A stretch of 64,000 nucleotides of DNA from NCBI GenBank assembly GCA_041687015.1, contig JAWLCT010000009.1, positions 30,898 through 94,897 of the forward strand, given 5' to 3'. The translations under genes and the position numbers were made by a program. Under the pieces are notes generated by a model, which was not told the origin of the DNA, made no database searches, and saw only the letters and a program-made list of their open reading frames with translations. How positions within the stretch are numbered: the stretch's first letter is position 1; each line of letters begins with the position of its first letter. Positions 50,208 to 58,635 of this stretch are shown one piece after another. Origin of the DNA: JALOAT01 sp041687015 (GTDB taxonomy: Bacteria; Pseudomonadota; Gammaproteobacteria; Thiohalomonadales; Thiohalomonadaceae).

Positions 50208-51140
50208 ATGCGTTCACGATGGCCGGTACTCGGGTGCTTGCTCGGCATGTTGGCTTACGCGCTGCCGACCGCCGGCGCGGAGCAGGTCGACCGTGTAACT
50301 GTGGGCTTTTCGCAGGATACGCTCGCCAATGACTGGCGCTCGGCCCAGGTCAGCGATCTGCGTCACGAACTGGGTCGCTATGCCCAGGTGGAACTGCTGG
50401 TGACCGACGGTAAAGGTTCCACGGCCAAGCAGATCCGCGACATCGAAGACCTGGTGGCCCGGAAGGTGGATGTGCTGGTCACCAGTCCGCGCGACAGCCG
50501 GGCCATGACCCCTGTCATCAGCGCCGCCCATCGCGCCGGTATCGCGGTGGTGCTGCTGACCAGGCGCATCGAAACCGATGATTACACCACGTTCATTTCT
50601 CCGGACGATGCCGCCATCGGGCGGGAGGCTGCGCGCCATTTGGCGGCTGTGCTCAAGGGGCGCGGCGATATCCTGATGCTCGAAGGCGTGCCTACGGCCA
50701 CCACGGCCATCCTGCGCACACAAGCCTTTCTCGATGAGTTGAAAGCCCATCCCGGCCTGCGCCTGGCGGGTGTGAAGACCGGCAACTATCTGCGCAACGA
50801 TGCCATCCGCGGCGTCGAAGAGGCCATCCGCGAAGGACGGCACTTCGACGCCATCTATTCGCAGAGCGACAGCATGGCCAGCGGTGCGCGTATCGCCCTG
50901 AAAGGGGCAGGTCTCGACCCCAGAAAGATCGTGATCGTGGGCATCGACTACATCGGCGAGGCACGCGACGCCATTCGCAATGGCGAGCAGAGCGCGAGCT
51001 TCACCTATCCCACCTGTGCCCGCGAGGCGGCACAGGTGGTCATGGACATCGTGCGCGGACGCAAGGTCCCGCATCACATCAGCGTCCCGTCACAGAAAGT
51101 CACGCGCGCCAATGTCGAGCACGTGGAACCGATCTTCTAG
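50208..51140 (+). CDS. Periplasmic sugar-binding-type protein (Peripla_BP_4)
   Basis: A 310-residue type I periplasmic binding protein with a signal peptide (ending PTAGA). VTVGFSQDTLANDWRSAQVSD, DLVARKVDVLVTSPRDSRAM, GIAVVLLTRRIE, YSQSDSMASGARIALKGAG and VIVGIDYIGEARDAIRNGEQSASFTYP follow the RbsB/ChvE fold order. No ABC permease or ATPase is nearby. Instead, ten bases downstream lies a membrane GGDEF/EAL protein, so this is likely a ligand-sensing partner rather than a transport component. The ATG at 50208 follows AAAAGGA; an in-frame start at 50169 has no signal advantage. Confidence 0.88.
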   Translation: MRSRWPVLGCLLGMLAYALPTAGAEQVDRVTVGFSQDTLANDWRSAQVSDLRHELGRYAQVELLVTDGKGSTAKQIRDIEDLVARKVDVLVTSPRDSRAMTPVISAAHRAGIAVVLLTRRIETDDYTTFISPDDAAIGREAARHLAAVLKGRGDILMLEGVPTATTAILRTQAFLDELKAHPGLRLAGVKTGNYLRNDAIRGVEEAIREGRHFDAIYSQSDSMASGARIALKGAGLDPRKIVIVGIDYIGEARDAIRNGEQSASFTYPTCAREAAQVVMDIVRGRKVPHHISVPSQKVTRANVEHVEPIF

Positions 51141-51150
51141 GTCTCGCAGC

Positions 51151-54100
51151 ATGATCCTGACTATCAAACGCAAGCTCATCCTGCTGCTTCTGGTCAGCAC
51201 CACGTTGGTGCTGGTGCTTGTAGGGGCCGCTTTCGATCGTCTGATACAGGATTTTCACCAGGAGCAGGCCCATGAGCGTTTCAGCAAGGTGTTCCAGGAG
51301 ATCGAACTGGAGATCGAACAGCGTGAGGACAAGCTGATCCGCACGGTGGAGGCTCTGGCCAAGCGTGACGGCGTGGTTTCGGCCATCAACATGATCCATC
51401 GTTACGCCCGGCCTGAATCCTATCAACCGCTCATCTATGACGTGGAAAAGCAGGGCTTGACGCGCATTCTTGCCGATCAGGCCCACGCGGGCGGCATTGG
51501 TCAGCTGGTCGCCTATGACGCCGATGGCGCACTGGTCGCTTTCCATCGCGACCAGGAGCCTACATTGGCCGGCTACCTTTCCTACGTGCAAGGCGAGCCC
51601 GTGGTGATGGCCAGTGCGCTCAGTGCGCCCTGGGCAGAGGGCACACTGCCGGAGACCGTCGATATCCATCGGGAACCGCTGCTGGAACGCTCCCATGCAC
51701 CGGTATACCGCCGTTGTCGTACGGGTTTCATCATCGAGGTGACGGCGCCGGTACTGCGTGAATACCCGGACCACACTACGGAACTGGTGGGTTTCCTGAT
51801 CGGCACGCAGTTTGTCCATGAGGGTTTCGTTGCCGACATCGTGCGGCGGACGGGTGTGGACCTGGCCATGTCCTTCGACGACGGCGAGCGTGTCGGCGGG
51901 CTGCGCGGTCTCGAGCAAATCCCCGAAGAAGTGCTCACCGGGCGGGAGCGTCAGTCCGGCGATCGACAGTCATCTTCCATGCATGACGGTTATTTCCTGT
52001 CCACCCTGAAGGCCTCGCTCGAGGGAGGTGGCCGCGCCATTTTCGTGGGTGGTATTCCGCTGGAAGTGGTACAGGAGGAAATCCAGCGTACGCAGCGGGT
52101 CATGTTGCTGATCCTGCTGTTGTCCGCAGTGATCATCATTCCCACCGGCGCCCTCACGGCGCGGCGGCTTATCACCGAACCGGTGGATCGTCTGGTCGCC
52201 AGCGCCGCGGCCCTCGGCCGGGGTGAATTCGGGCGCAAGGTGGAAGTGCACAGCGCCGATGAGCTGGGCCGTTTGGCGCAGACCTTCAATGCCATGGCAG
52301 AGACTATCGAGCAACGCCAGCGAGCGCTTGCCGAGAGTGAAAACAAGTACCGCAGCCTGGTGGAAAACCTGCCCCAGCGCATCTTTTACAAGAATCGCGA
52401 TCTCCAGTACGTTTCGGTGAACGAGCGGTTTGCCCAGGACCTGGGAACCACTGCGGACGAGGTGGTGGGCAAGACCGATGAGGATTTCTTCCCCGAGGAA
52501 CTGGCGGCGGAATACAAGGAAGGTGACCGCCGGGTCATGGAAACGGGGCATATCGTGGAGTTCGAAGAGCGTTACATCCGCGAGGGTGCCGAGCGCTTCA
52601 TCCACACGGTAAAAACACCATTGCGCGGCGACGATGGCGAAGTCATCGGCATCCTCGGCATCTTCTGGGACATCACCGAGCGCAAACAGGCGGAAGAGCG
52701 ACTCCGCCAGTCCGCCGTGGTGTTCGAGAGCACGGCGGAAGGCGTGATGATCACCGATGCCGACAAGAACATCATCGCCGTCAACAAGGCCTTCACCGAG
52801 ATCACCGGTTTCGAACCGGAGGAGGCCATCGGCAGTACGCCCAAGATCTTGCGCTCCGAACGCCAGGACGAGGCCTTCTACCTCAGCATGTGGCGTGACA
52901 TCGTGCATACCGGTCGTTGGCAGGGTGAGATCTGGAACCGCCGCAAATCCGGAGAAATTCATCCCGAATGGATGACCATCAGCGTGGTGCGCGACAGCAA
53001 CGGGCGTGTCGTCAATTATGTCGGGGTGTTCTCGGATATCACCGCAATCAAGCGTTCCCAGGAACAGCTCAATCATTTGGCACATCATGATCCGCTCACG
53101 GATTTACCCAATCGTCTGTTGTTCTCCGCGCGCCTGACCCATGCCATCGAGCACGCCAAACGCAACGACCGACGCGTGGCCCTGCTGTATCTGGACCTGG
53201 ATCGCTTCAAGAACGTGAACGACACCCTTGGCCACCCCGTGGGCGACCAGTTGTTGCAGATGGTCGCCTGGCGCATGCGGGACCACCTGCGCGAGTGCGA
53301 TACGGTGGCGCGGCTGGGGGGGGACGAGTTCGTGGTGACCCTTGACGATGTCGATGATGGCGCTGATGCCACGGTCGTGGCGCAGAAACTGCTCGACGTG
53401 TTCATGGAGCCGTTTGTGGTGGCCGACAACGAGTTGCACCTGGGGGCGAGCATTGGTATTGCCGTGTTCCCTCAGGATGGCCACGACATGGCCACGCTGC
53501 TGAAGAACGCCGATGCCGCCATGTACCTTGCCAAGGAGCAGGGACGCAACACCTACCGCTTCTATACCACCGAGCTGAGCGCCGAGGCCGAGGAACGCTT
53601 CCATCTCGAAAGTGGTCTGCGCCACGCATTGGAGCGCGAGGAGTTCGCCCTGTATTACCAGCCTCAGGTGGATATGGTGACGCGGCGTGTGATTGGCGCC
53701 GAAGCACTGTTACGCTGGCATCATCCGGAACTGGGCCTGGTGGCGCCGGATCGTTTCATTCCCCTCGCCGAAGATACGGGGCTCATTCTGCCTATCGGCG
53801 AATGGGTGTTGCAGGAAGCCTGCCGACAGTTCGTCGCGTGGCAGGCGGAAGGCGTGCCACTGGAGCGTATCTCCGTGAACCTGTCGGGCGTACAGGTTCA
53901 ACGCGGCAACCTCGTGGCGACGGTTCAGAAAAACCTGGTGGACTCCGGTATCGATCCGCGTCGCCTGGAGCTGGAGATCACCGAAAGTCAGATCATGCAG
54001 CATCCCGAGCAGGCGGCTGTGATTCTCGACGGCCTCCAGGAGCTGGGCGTGGAACTGGCTATCGACGACTTCGGCACCGGCTACTCGTCCCTGAGCTATC

Positions 54101-54378
54101 TAAAGCGGTTTCCACTCGACAATCTCAAGGTGGACAAGTCTTTCGTCCACGATATCCCGCATGATCCCAACGATGCCGCCATCGTGCGCGCAGTCATCGC
54201 CCTTTCGGAAAACCTGCAACTGCGCGTGACGGCAGAAGGCGTGGAAACCGAAGCGCAGCGGGACTTCCTGCTCGCCCACGGTTGTCGCCAGGCCCAAGGC
54301 TGGCTGTTCGGACGTCCCGTACCGGCGCAGGAGTTTGCAGCGACCTTCGGTGCGGCCACCCGCGTTGACGCCGGCTGA
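51151..54378 (+). CDS. Membrane sensor GGDEF/EAL protein (HAMP-PAS-PAS-GGDEF-EAL)
   Basis: A 1075-residue protein. Helix 1 is at 8-28, a periplasmic sensor domain at ~30-315, helix 2 at ~317-340, HAMP at ~330-385, PAS at ~394 and ~516 (ENKYRSLVENLPQRIFYKN; VFESTAEGVMITDADKNIIAV), GGDEF with intact RLGGDEF at ~720, and EAL with EALLR at ~850, DDFGTGYSSLSYL and AEGVET. Both catalytic motifs look intact, so it could make or break c-di-GMP depending on signal. The start is the ATG at 51151, ten bases after the binding-protein gene; the frame extends upstream but without sense. The binding protein probably docks on its periplasmic domain. Confidence 0.92.
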   Translation: MILTIKRKLILLLLVSTTLVLVLVGAAFDRLIQDFHQEQAHERFSKVFQEIELEIEQREDKLIRTVEALAKRDGVVSAINMIHRYARPESYQPLIYDVEKQGLTRILADQAHAGGIGQLVAYDADGALVAFHRDQEPTLAGYLSYVQGEPVVMASALSAPWAEGTLPETVDIHREPLLERSHAPVYRRCRTGFIIEVTAPVLREYPDHTTELVGFLIGTQFVHEGFVADIVRRTGVDLAMSFDDGERVGGLRGLEQIPEEVLTGRERQSGDRQSSSMHDGYFLSTLKASLEGGGRAIFVGGIPLEVVQEEIQRTQRVMLLILLLSAVIIIPTGALTARRLITEPVDRLVASAAALGRGEFGRKVEVHSADELGRLAQTFNAMAETIEQRQRALAESENKYRSLVENLPQRIFYKNRDLQYVSVNERFAQDLGTTADEVVGKTDEDFFPEELAAEYKEGDRRVMETGHIVEFEERYIREGAERFIHTVKTPLRGDDGEVIGILGIFWDITERKQAEERLRQSAVVFESTAEGVMITDADKNIIAVNKAFTEITGFEPEEAIGSTPKILRSERQDEAFYLSMWRDIVHTGRWQGEIWNRRKSGEIHPEWMTISVVRDSNGRVVNYVGVFSDITAIKRSQEQLNHLAHHDPLTDLPNRLLFSARLTHAIEHAKRNDRRVALLYLDLDRFKNVNDTLGHPVGDQLLQMVAWRMRDHLRECDTVARLGGDEFVVTLDDVDDGADATVVAQKLLDVFMEPFVVADNELHLGASIGIAVFPQDGHDMATLLKNADAAMYLAKEQGRNTYRFYTTELSAEAEERFHLESGLRHALEREEFALYYQPQVDMVTRRVIGAEALLRWHHPELGLVAPDRFIPLAEDTGLILPIGEWVLQEACRQFVAWQAEGVPLERISVNLSGVQVQRGNLVATVQKNLVDSGIDPRRLELEITESQIMQHPEQAAVILDGLQELGVELAIDDFGTGYSSLSYLKRFPLDNLKVDKSFVHDIPHDPNDAAIVRAVIALSENLQLRVTAEGVETEAQRDFLLAHGCRQAQGWLFGRPVPAQEFAATFGAATRVDAG

Positions 54379-54545
54379 AGAGCGGTTCGTCGCACTTCAA
54401 AGGAACAAAACAGCCTAATAAGACACGCAAAGGTCGTAGAGGAATGCAAAAGGAGAGGGCGGTGAGGTAATTCCCTCCGCTGCGAAGGCCTCCGCGCGTT
54501 CTCCAGGGATCACCAATCCACTGAGCCACCCGTAGTTGCTGTGAG

Positions 54546-54642
54546 TCTCTCGCCAGGGCGCAAAGAACGCCAAGGAGTCGACCCGAAGAAGCAACGCTGC
54601 TCTTACAGTTTTCCCTTGGCGATCTTGGCATCTTTCCGAGCG
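54546..54642. repeat. Imperfect palindrome, CGCCAAG family
   Basis: TCTCTCGCCAGGGCGCAAAG...CGCCAAGG (from 54546) and CCTTGGCGATCTTGGCATCT (from 54614) are inverted, imperfect copies of the 49.9-kb arms. They lie in the 361-base gap between the GGDEF/EAL gene and nhaD. A second hairpin (GGCTCCTGC 54688-54696 with GCAGGAGCC 54717-54725) lies just past the nhaD stop but lacks a T tract. Nothing else is evident in the gap. Confidence 0.7.
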
Positions 54643-54739
54643 GTCAAGGCCGTTACCGTCGCGGCGTCAACGTTGGGAGAGGGAATGGGCTCCTGCGGCA
54701 CAGCGGGCGCTTTGCTGCAGGAGCCGTGTACGGCCCCTG

Positions 54740-56152
54740 TTACATCAAGTGGGCGTTGATCAGGAAGTGCACCCAGATGCTTGCCGCATAGCCAAGTGCA
54801 ATGGCCCAGGTCCACTTGAGGTGGGCGAAGAAGGTGTAGATGCCGTGGGTCTGACCCATGAGGGCTACGCCGGCGGCGGAACCGATGGACAGCATGGAGC
54901 CGCCCACACCTGCGGTGAGGGTCACCAGCAGCCATTGGCCGTCGGCCATGGTCGGGTTCATGGTCAGCACCGCGAACATTACCGGGATGTTGTCGACCAC
55001 CGCCGACAATACGCCGACCAGGATGTTGGCCGTGGTGGCGCCAAGGCCCAGGTACATGGATTCGGAAGCGAGGGCGAGATAACCGAACGTACCAAGGCCA
55101 CCGACGCAGAGCACGACGCCGTAGAAGAACATCAGCGTGTCCCACTCGGCGCGGGCGACGATACCGTAGATGTCGAAGGGACTGCCGCTCATGTCGTTGC
55201 GCGTCGATTCGGGACCGTCCACCTCGGCGAGATGTCTGTGCTCACGCCGGCGCAGCTGATAGCCGTAGAACTTCAGGATGCCGAGGCCGGTCATCATGCC
55301 GAGCACCGGCGGCAGATGCAGGAAGTTGTGCCCGGAGACCGCCAGCACGATGGTCAACAGGAACAGCCCTACCACCACGAAGCCACCGGTCTTGACCTGC
55401 ACGTCCTCGCGCACGCCGTCGGGCCGGGCCTTCGGCACCACCAGGGACATGAGCGTGGCGGGGACCAGCCAGTTCACCACGGAAGGGATGAACAGGGCGA
55501 AAAAGTCCTTGAAATGCAGAATGCCCTTCTGCCACACCATCAGGGTGGTGATGTCGCCGAAGGGGCTGAAGGCGCCGCCGGCATTGGCCGCGACCACGAT
55601 GTTGATGCAGGCCACCACGATGAAGGCCGTATTTCCCCGCCCAACCGCCATGACGACGGCGCCCATGAGGAGGGCTGTGGTGAGATTGTCGGCCACCGGG
55701 GAAATGAAAAATGCCAGCAGTCCGGTAATCCAGTAAATCGCCCGCAGGGAAAAACCGCGCGATACCAGCCAGGCACGCAGCGCCGCGAACACCTGACGTT
55801 CTTCCATGGTGTTGATGTAGGTCATGGCCGCGAGCAGGAACAGGAACAGCTCGGCGAACTCCAACAGGTTGTGGCGCACGGCGTTGCCTGCGGTCTCGGT
55901 ATCGCCGTTGACTGCATAGGCCACGGCCACCAGCAGCCAGATGATGCCGGCGCCGACGATGACGGGCTTGGATTTGCGCAGGTGGAGGAATTCCTCGCCA
56001 ACCACCACGACATAGGCCACCACGAATGTGGCTATTGCGGCCATGCCGAACCACGAGGTGGTGAGATCGACAATGGCCCCCGCGTCTACGGCCCAGGCCG
56101 CGGACGGAAGCAGGAAGAGGGCGGCAAGAAGCAGCCGGCCGGTCATGGACAT
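54740..56152 (-). CDS. nhaD: Sodium:proton antiporter NhaD
   Basis: A 470-residue antiporter of the IT superfamily with a signal-like N-terminus and about twelve helices. GEEFLHLRKSKPVIVGAGIIWLLVA, FISPVADNLTTALLMGAVVMAV and NAGGAFSPFGDITTLMVWQKG are NhaD hallmarks; the last holds the polar residues linked to Na+ exchange. The ATG at 56152 has AAGGAGA upstream. It exports Na+ (or Li+) in exchange for protons and is common in marine or alkaline-tolerant gammaproteobacteria. It appears to be a single-gene unit, separated from lpxB by 77 bases. Confidence 0.92.
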   Translation of the reverse strand: MSMTGRLLLAALFLLPSAAWAVDAGAIVDLTTSWFGMAAIATFVVAYVVVVGEEFLHLRKSKPVIVGAGIIWLLVAVAYAVNGDTETAGNAVRHNLLEFAELFLFLLAAMTYINTMEERQVFAALRAWLVSRGFSLRAIYWITGLLAFFISPVADNLTTALLMGAVVMAVGRGNTAFIVVACINIVVAANAGGAFSPFGDITTLMVWQKGILHFKDFFALFIPSVVNWLVPATLMSLVVPKARPDGVREDVQVKTGGFVVVGLFLLTIVLAVSGHNFLHLPPVLGMMTGLGILKFYGYQLRRREHRHLAEVDGPESTRNDMSGSPFDIYGIVARAEWDTLMFFYGVVLCVGGLGTFGYLALASESMYLGLGATTANILVGVLSAVVDNIPVMFAVLTMNPTMADGQWLLVTLTAGVGGSMLSIGSAAGVALMGQTHGIYTFFAHLKWTWAIALGYAASIWVHFLINAHLM

Positions 56153-56229
56153 GGGTGTCTCCTTGAAAACTGCGCTCGCTATAGAATGCCAGAAGCGCGG
56201 CTTGCCGACATGAGATCGACTATCCGCAG

Positions 56230-57384
56230 TTATTTGTCAGTCGCTTTGCCGAGCATCGCCAGAGCGAGGGTGCCGATGCCGGCGGAATCTCCGCTGGCAC
56301 CAAGCCGTTGCCGGACCACTGCGAGGCGCTCACGCATGGCAAGGTTGCGTTCCGGGTCGAACAGCAGTTTTTCGGCCTCGGCGGCGATGCCCTCCGGCGT
56401 GGCCGCATCCTGGATCAGTTCGGGGGCGATGCGCTCGCCTGCCACGATGTTGCACAGGCCGATGTGATCCACGCGAATGAGCCGGTGCATGATGCGATAA
56501 CTGAGCGGCGCGATACGGTAGATCACCACCAGCGGTACCTGCATGAGGGCGATCTCCAGCGTGGCAGTCCCCGAGGCGCTCACGATGGTGTCACAGGCGG
56601 CCATTACGTCATAGGCGCGGCCGGCCACCTGGGTCACCACCGGTAAATCGCGGCCGGCGAAGAAAGGCGCGAGATCGGCTTCGGACAAGGTGGAAGCGCG
56701 CGGCAACACGAATTGCAGGTCGGGATACGTGCGGTGCAGCTGCGTGGCGGCATCGAGCAGCACGGGCAACAAACGCGTGATCTCGCTGCGCCGGCTGCCT
56801 GGGAACAATCCCAGCACCTTGCGTGAAGGGTCCAGGCCCAAGGTCCGGCAGGCGGTGTCGCGCTCCAGTCCGCTGGGTACTTCCTCCACCAGTGGATGCC
56901 CGACGAAGGTCACCGGCACGCCGGCCTTTTCGTAGAAGGGGACTTCGAAGGGAAACACCACTGCCATGTGGTCGACGCGCTCGCGAATGGTGTGGACCCG
57001 TTCCTGGCGCCAGGCCCACACCTGCGGGCTGATGTAATACAGCACCTTGATGCCCAGCGACTTGGCAGCCTTGGCCAGGCGCAGGTTGAAGTCGGGATAG
57101 TCGACCAGGATCAACAGATCGGGACGTTCGCCGCGCAGCTTGCGACGCATCAGTTGCAGCGCGCCGTAAATGGTCCTGAAGTGCGCCAGCACTTCGAACA
57201 GCCCCACCACCGCCATGACGCGCGAGTCCACCAGCGTCTCCACGCCCTCGGCGCGCATGCGATCGCCGCCGATGCCGAAGAACCGCACCGACGGATCCAG
57301 ACGTTTCACCGCCCGCACCAGGCCCGCTGCACGCGCGTCACCGGAGGCCTCACCGGCGATGATCATGATGTTCTTCGTCGTCAT
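56230..57384 (-). CDS. lpxB: Lipid-A-disaccharide synthase
   Basis: A 384-residue GT19 glycosyltransferase that joins lipid X to UDP-2,3-diacyl-glucosamine (or its amide analogue). IMIIAGEASGDARAAGLVRA at the N-terminus, ILVDYPDFNLRLAK, YYISPQVWAWRQERVHTIRE, GLFPGSRRSEI and ASGTATLEIALMQVPLVVIY are LpxB signatures. It follows gnnB, and a 102-base palindromic stretch lies between them. Placement with gnnA and gnnB implies it acts on amide-containing substrates here. Confidence 0.95.
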   Translation of the reverse strand: MTTKNIMIIAGEASGDARAAGLVRAVKRLDPSVRFFGIGGDRMRAEGVETLVDSRVMAVVGLFEVLAHFRTIYGALQLMRRKLRGERPDLLILVDYPDFNLRLAKAAKSLGIKVLYYISPQVWAWRQERVHTIRERVDHMAVVFPFEVPFYEKAGVPVTFVGHPLVEEVPSGLERDTACRTLGLDPSRKVLGLFPGSRRSEITRLLPVLLDAATQLHRTYPDLQFVLPRASTLSEADLAPFFAGRDLPVVTQVAGRAYDVMAACDTIVSASGTATLEIALMQVPLVVIYRIAPLSYRIMHRLIRVDHIGLCNIVAGERIAPELIQDAATPEGIAAEAEKLLFDPERNLAMRERLAVVRQRLGASGDSAGIGTLALAMLGKATDK

Positions 57385-57390
57385 GGTTCG

Positions 57391-57485
57391 ACGCGGAGAA
57401 CGCAGTGGCGCGGAGGCCGCGGAGAAAAAGCTATCGACATGTTCTTCCTCCGCAACCGCCGCGCCTCTACGCCCTCCGCGTTTTT
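57391..57485. repeat. Imperfect long palindrome between gnnB and lpxB
   Basis: ACGCGGAGAACGC...GGCGCGG...CGCGGAGAAAAA (57391-57429) and its imperfect complement TTCTTCCTCCGC...CGCGCC...CCTCCGCGTTTTT (57442-57485) face each other across a 12-base loop. The GCGGAG/CTCCGC core resembles repeats seen in other gaps here. As an RNA it would fold strongly between the two cistrons. Confidence 0.7.
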
Positions 57486-57486
57486 C

Positions 57487-58635
57487 CTAGCCGTTGACCG
57501 CTTTGCCGATGACCTCGAGCACTTCGTCCACCTGGGAGTTGCTGAGCTCGGGGTAGATGGGCAGGGACAGGCATTGGCTGGCGACCTGTTCAGTGACCGG
57601 CAGTGTCACGTCAGCGCATACATCCGCAAAGGCCTTCTGCTGGTGCAAGGGCACGGGGTAGTAGATGGCGTTGGCGATCTGTGCGTCGTTGAGGGCCTTC
57701 TGAATGGCGTCGCGGCGGGTGGTCAGCAGGGTGTACTGGTGGTACACGTGGCGGCCCTTGCCGTCCTCGAACGCGGGCGTGACACCGTCCAGCTTGGCCA
57801 GGCCGGCGCTGTAACGATGGGCCACGCGGCGGCGGCCTTCGTTGAATTGCTCGATGCGCTTGAGCTTCACCCGCAGGATCACGGCCTGCAGTTCGTCCAG
57901 GCGGCTGTTGTAACCGATGATGTCGTGGTAGTAGCGCACCTTGCTGCCGTGGTTGCGCAGCATGCGCACGCGCTCCGCCACGTCGGCGTCGTTGGTGGTG
58001 ACCATACCGCCGTCGCCATAGCAACCCAAATTCTTGCTGGGGAAGAAGCTGTGGCAGCCGGCCAGGCCGATGCCGCCGGTCATGACGTCCATGGATGGAC
58101 TAATGTCGCGAGAGGCAGGATGCCGCAAGCGACCCCCGCCGGTGGTGGCGCCGAAGGACTGGGCGCAGTCCTCGATGATCAGCAGTTTGTGCTTGTCGGC
58201 GACAGCCTGAATGGCGGCCATGTCGGCCGGCTGACCGAACAGGTGCACGGGCAGGATGGCGCGGGTCTTGGGCGTGACCGCCGCTTCAATCCTGGCAGGA
58301 TCGATGTTGAAGGTCTGCGCGTCGATGTCCACGAACACCGGTGTGGCGCCCACATAGCGAATGGCTTCGGCGGTGGCGATGAAGGTGAACGCGGTGGTGA
58401 TGACCTCATCGCCCGGGCCGATGCCTGCAGCGAGCAGGGCGAGGTGCAGGGCGTCGGTGCCGTTGGCGCAGGACACGGCATGGGCCACGCCCAGGTAGTC
58501 GGCAGCTTCCTTTTCGAAGGCCTGTACGTTCGGGCCGAGGATGAACTGGGTATTTTCCAGGGCATCCAGCACGCCGCGATCGATTTCCGCCTTCAGGGCC
58601 TGGTACTGGCCCTTGAGGTCCACCATGGGAATCAT
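57487..58635 (-). CDS. gnnB: UDP-GlcNAc3-oxo aminotransferase (DegT family), GnnB-like
   Basis: A 382-residue PLP-dependent aminotransferase of the DegT/DnrJ/EryC1/StrS family. SCANGTDALHLALLAAGIGPGDEV, VHLFGQPADM, EDCAQSFGA and the catalytic Lys in HSFFPSKNLGCYGDGG are all present. In Acidithiobacillus ferrooxidans, gnnA and gnnB lie beside lpxB and convert UDP-GlcNAc to UDP-GlcNAc3N, giving lipid A with amide-linked chains. The same neighbours here favour GnnB over the related WbpE. An in-frame 48-nt insertion (58081-58128) adds 16 residues, LRHPASRDISPSMDVM, just before the PLP-lysine segment. Confidence 0.75.
   Translation of the reverse strand: MIPMVDLKGQYQALKAEIDRGVLDALENTQFILGPNVQAFEKEAADYLGVAHAVSCANGTDALHLALLAAGIGPGDEVITTAFTFIATAEAIRYVGATPVFVDIDAQTFNIDPARIEAAVTPKTRAILPVHLFGQPADMAAIQAVADKHKLLIIEDCAQSFGATTGGGRLRHPASRDISPSMDVMTGGIGLAGCHSFFPSKNLGCYGDGGMVTTNDADVAERVRMLRNHGSKVRYYHDIIGYNSRLDELQAVILRVKLKRIEQFNEGRRRVAHRYSAGLAKLDGVTPAFEDGKGRHVYHQYTLLTTRRDAIQKALNDAQIANAIYYPVPLHQQKAFADVCADVTLPVTEQVASQCLSLPIYPELSNSQVDEVLEVIGKAVNG
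58081..58128 (-). repeat. 48-nt in-frame insertion within gnnB
   Basis: The extra segment codes for LRHPASRDISPSMDVM, where relatives run straight from GGR to TGxIGxAGCxSFFPSKN. It contains a self-complementary GTCCATCCATGGAC and looks like a mobile palindromic mini-element that kept the frame. Confidence 0.55.

Noticed and set aside
54749..56467. 572-codon plus-strand frame opposite nhaD
   Set aside because: It is the antisense of a clear membrane transporter gene and has low-complexity composition.
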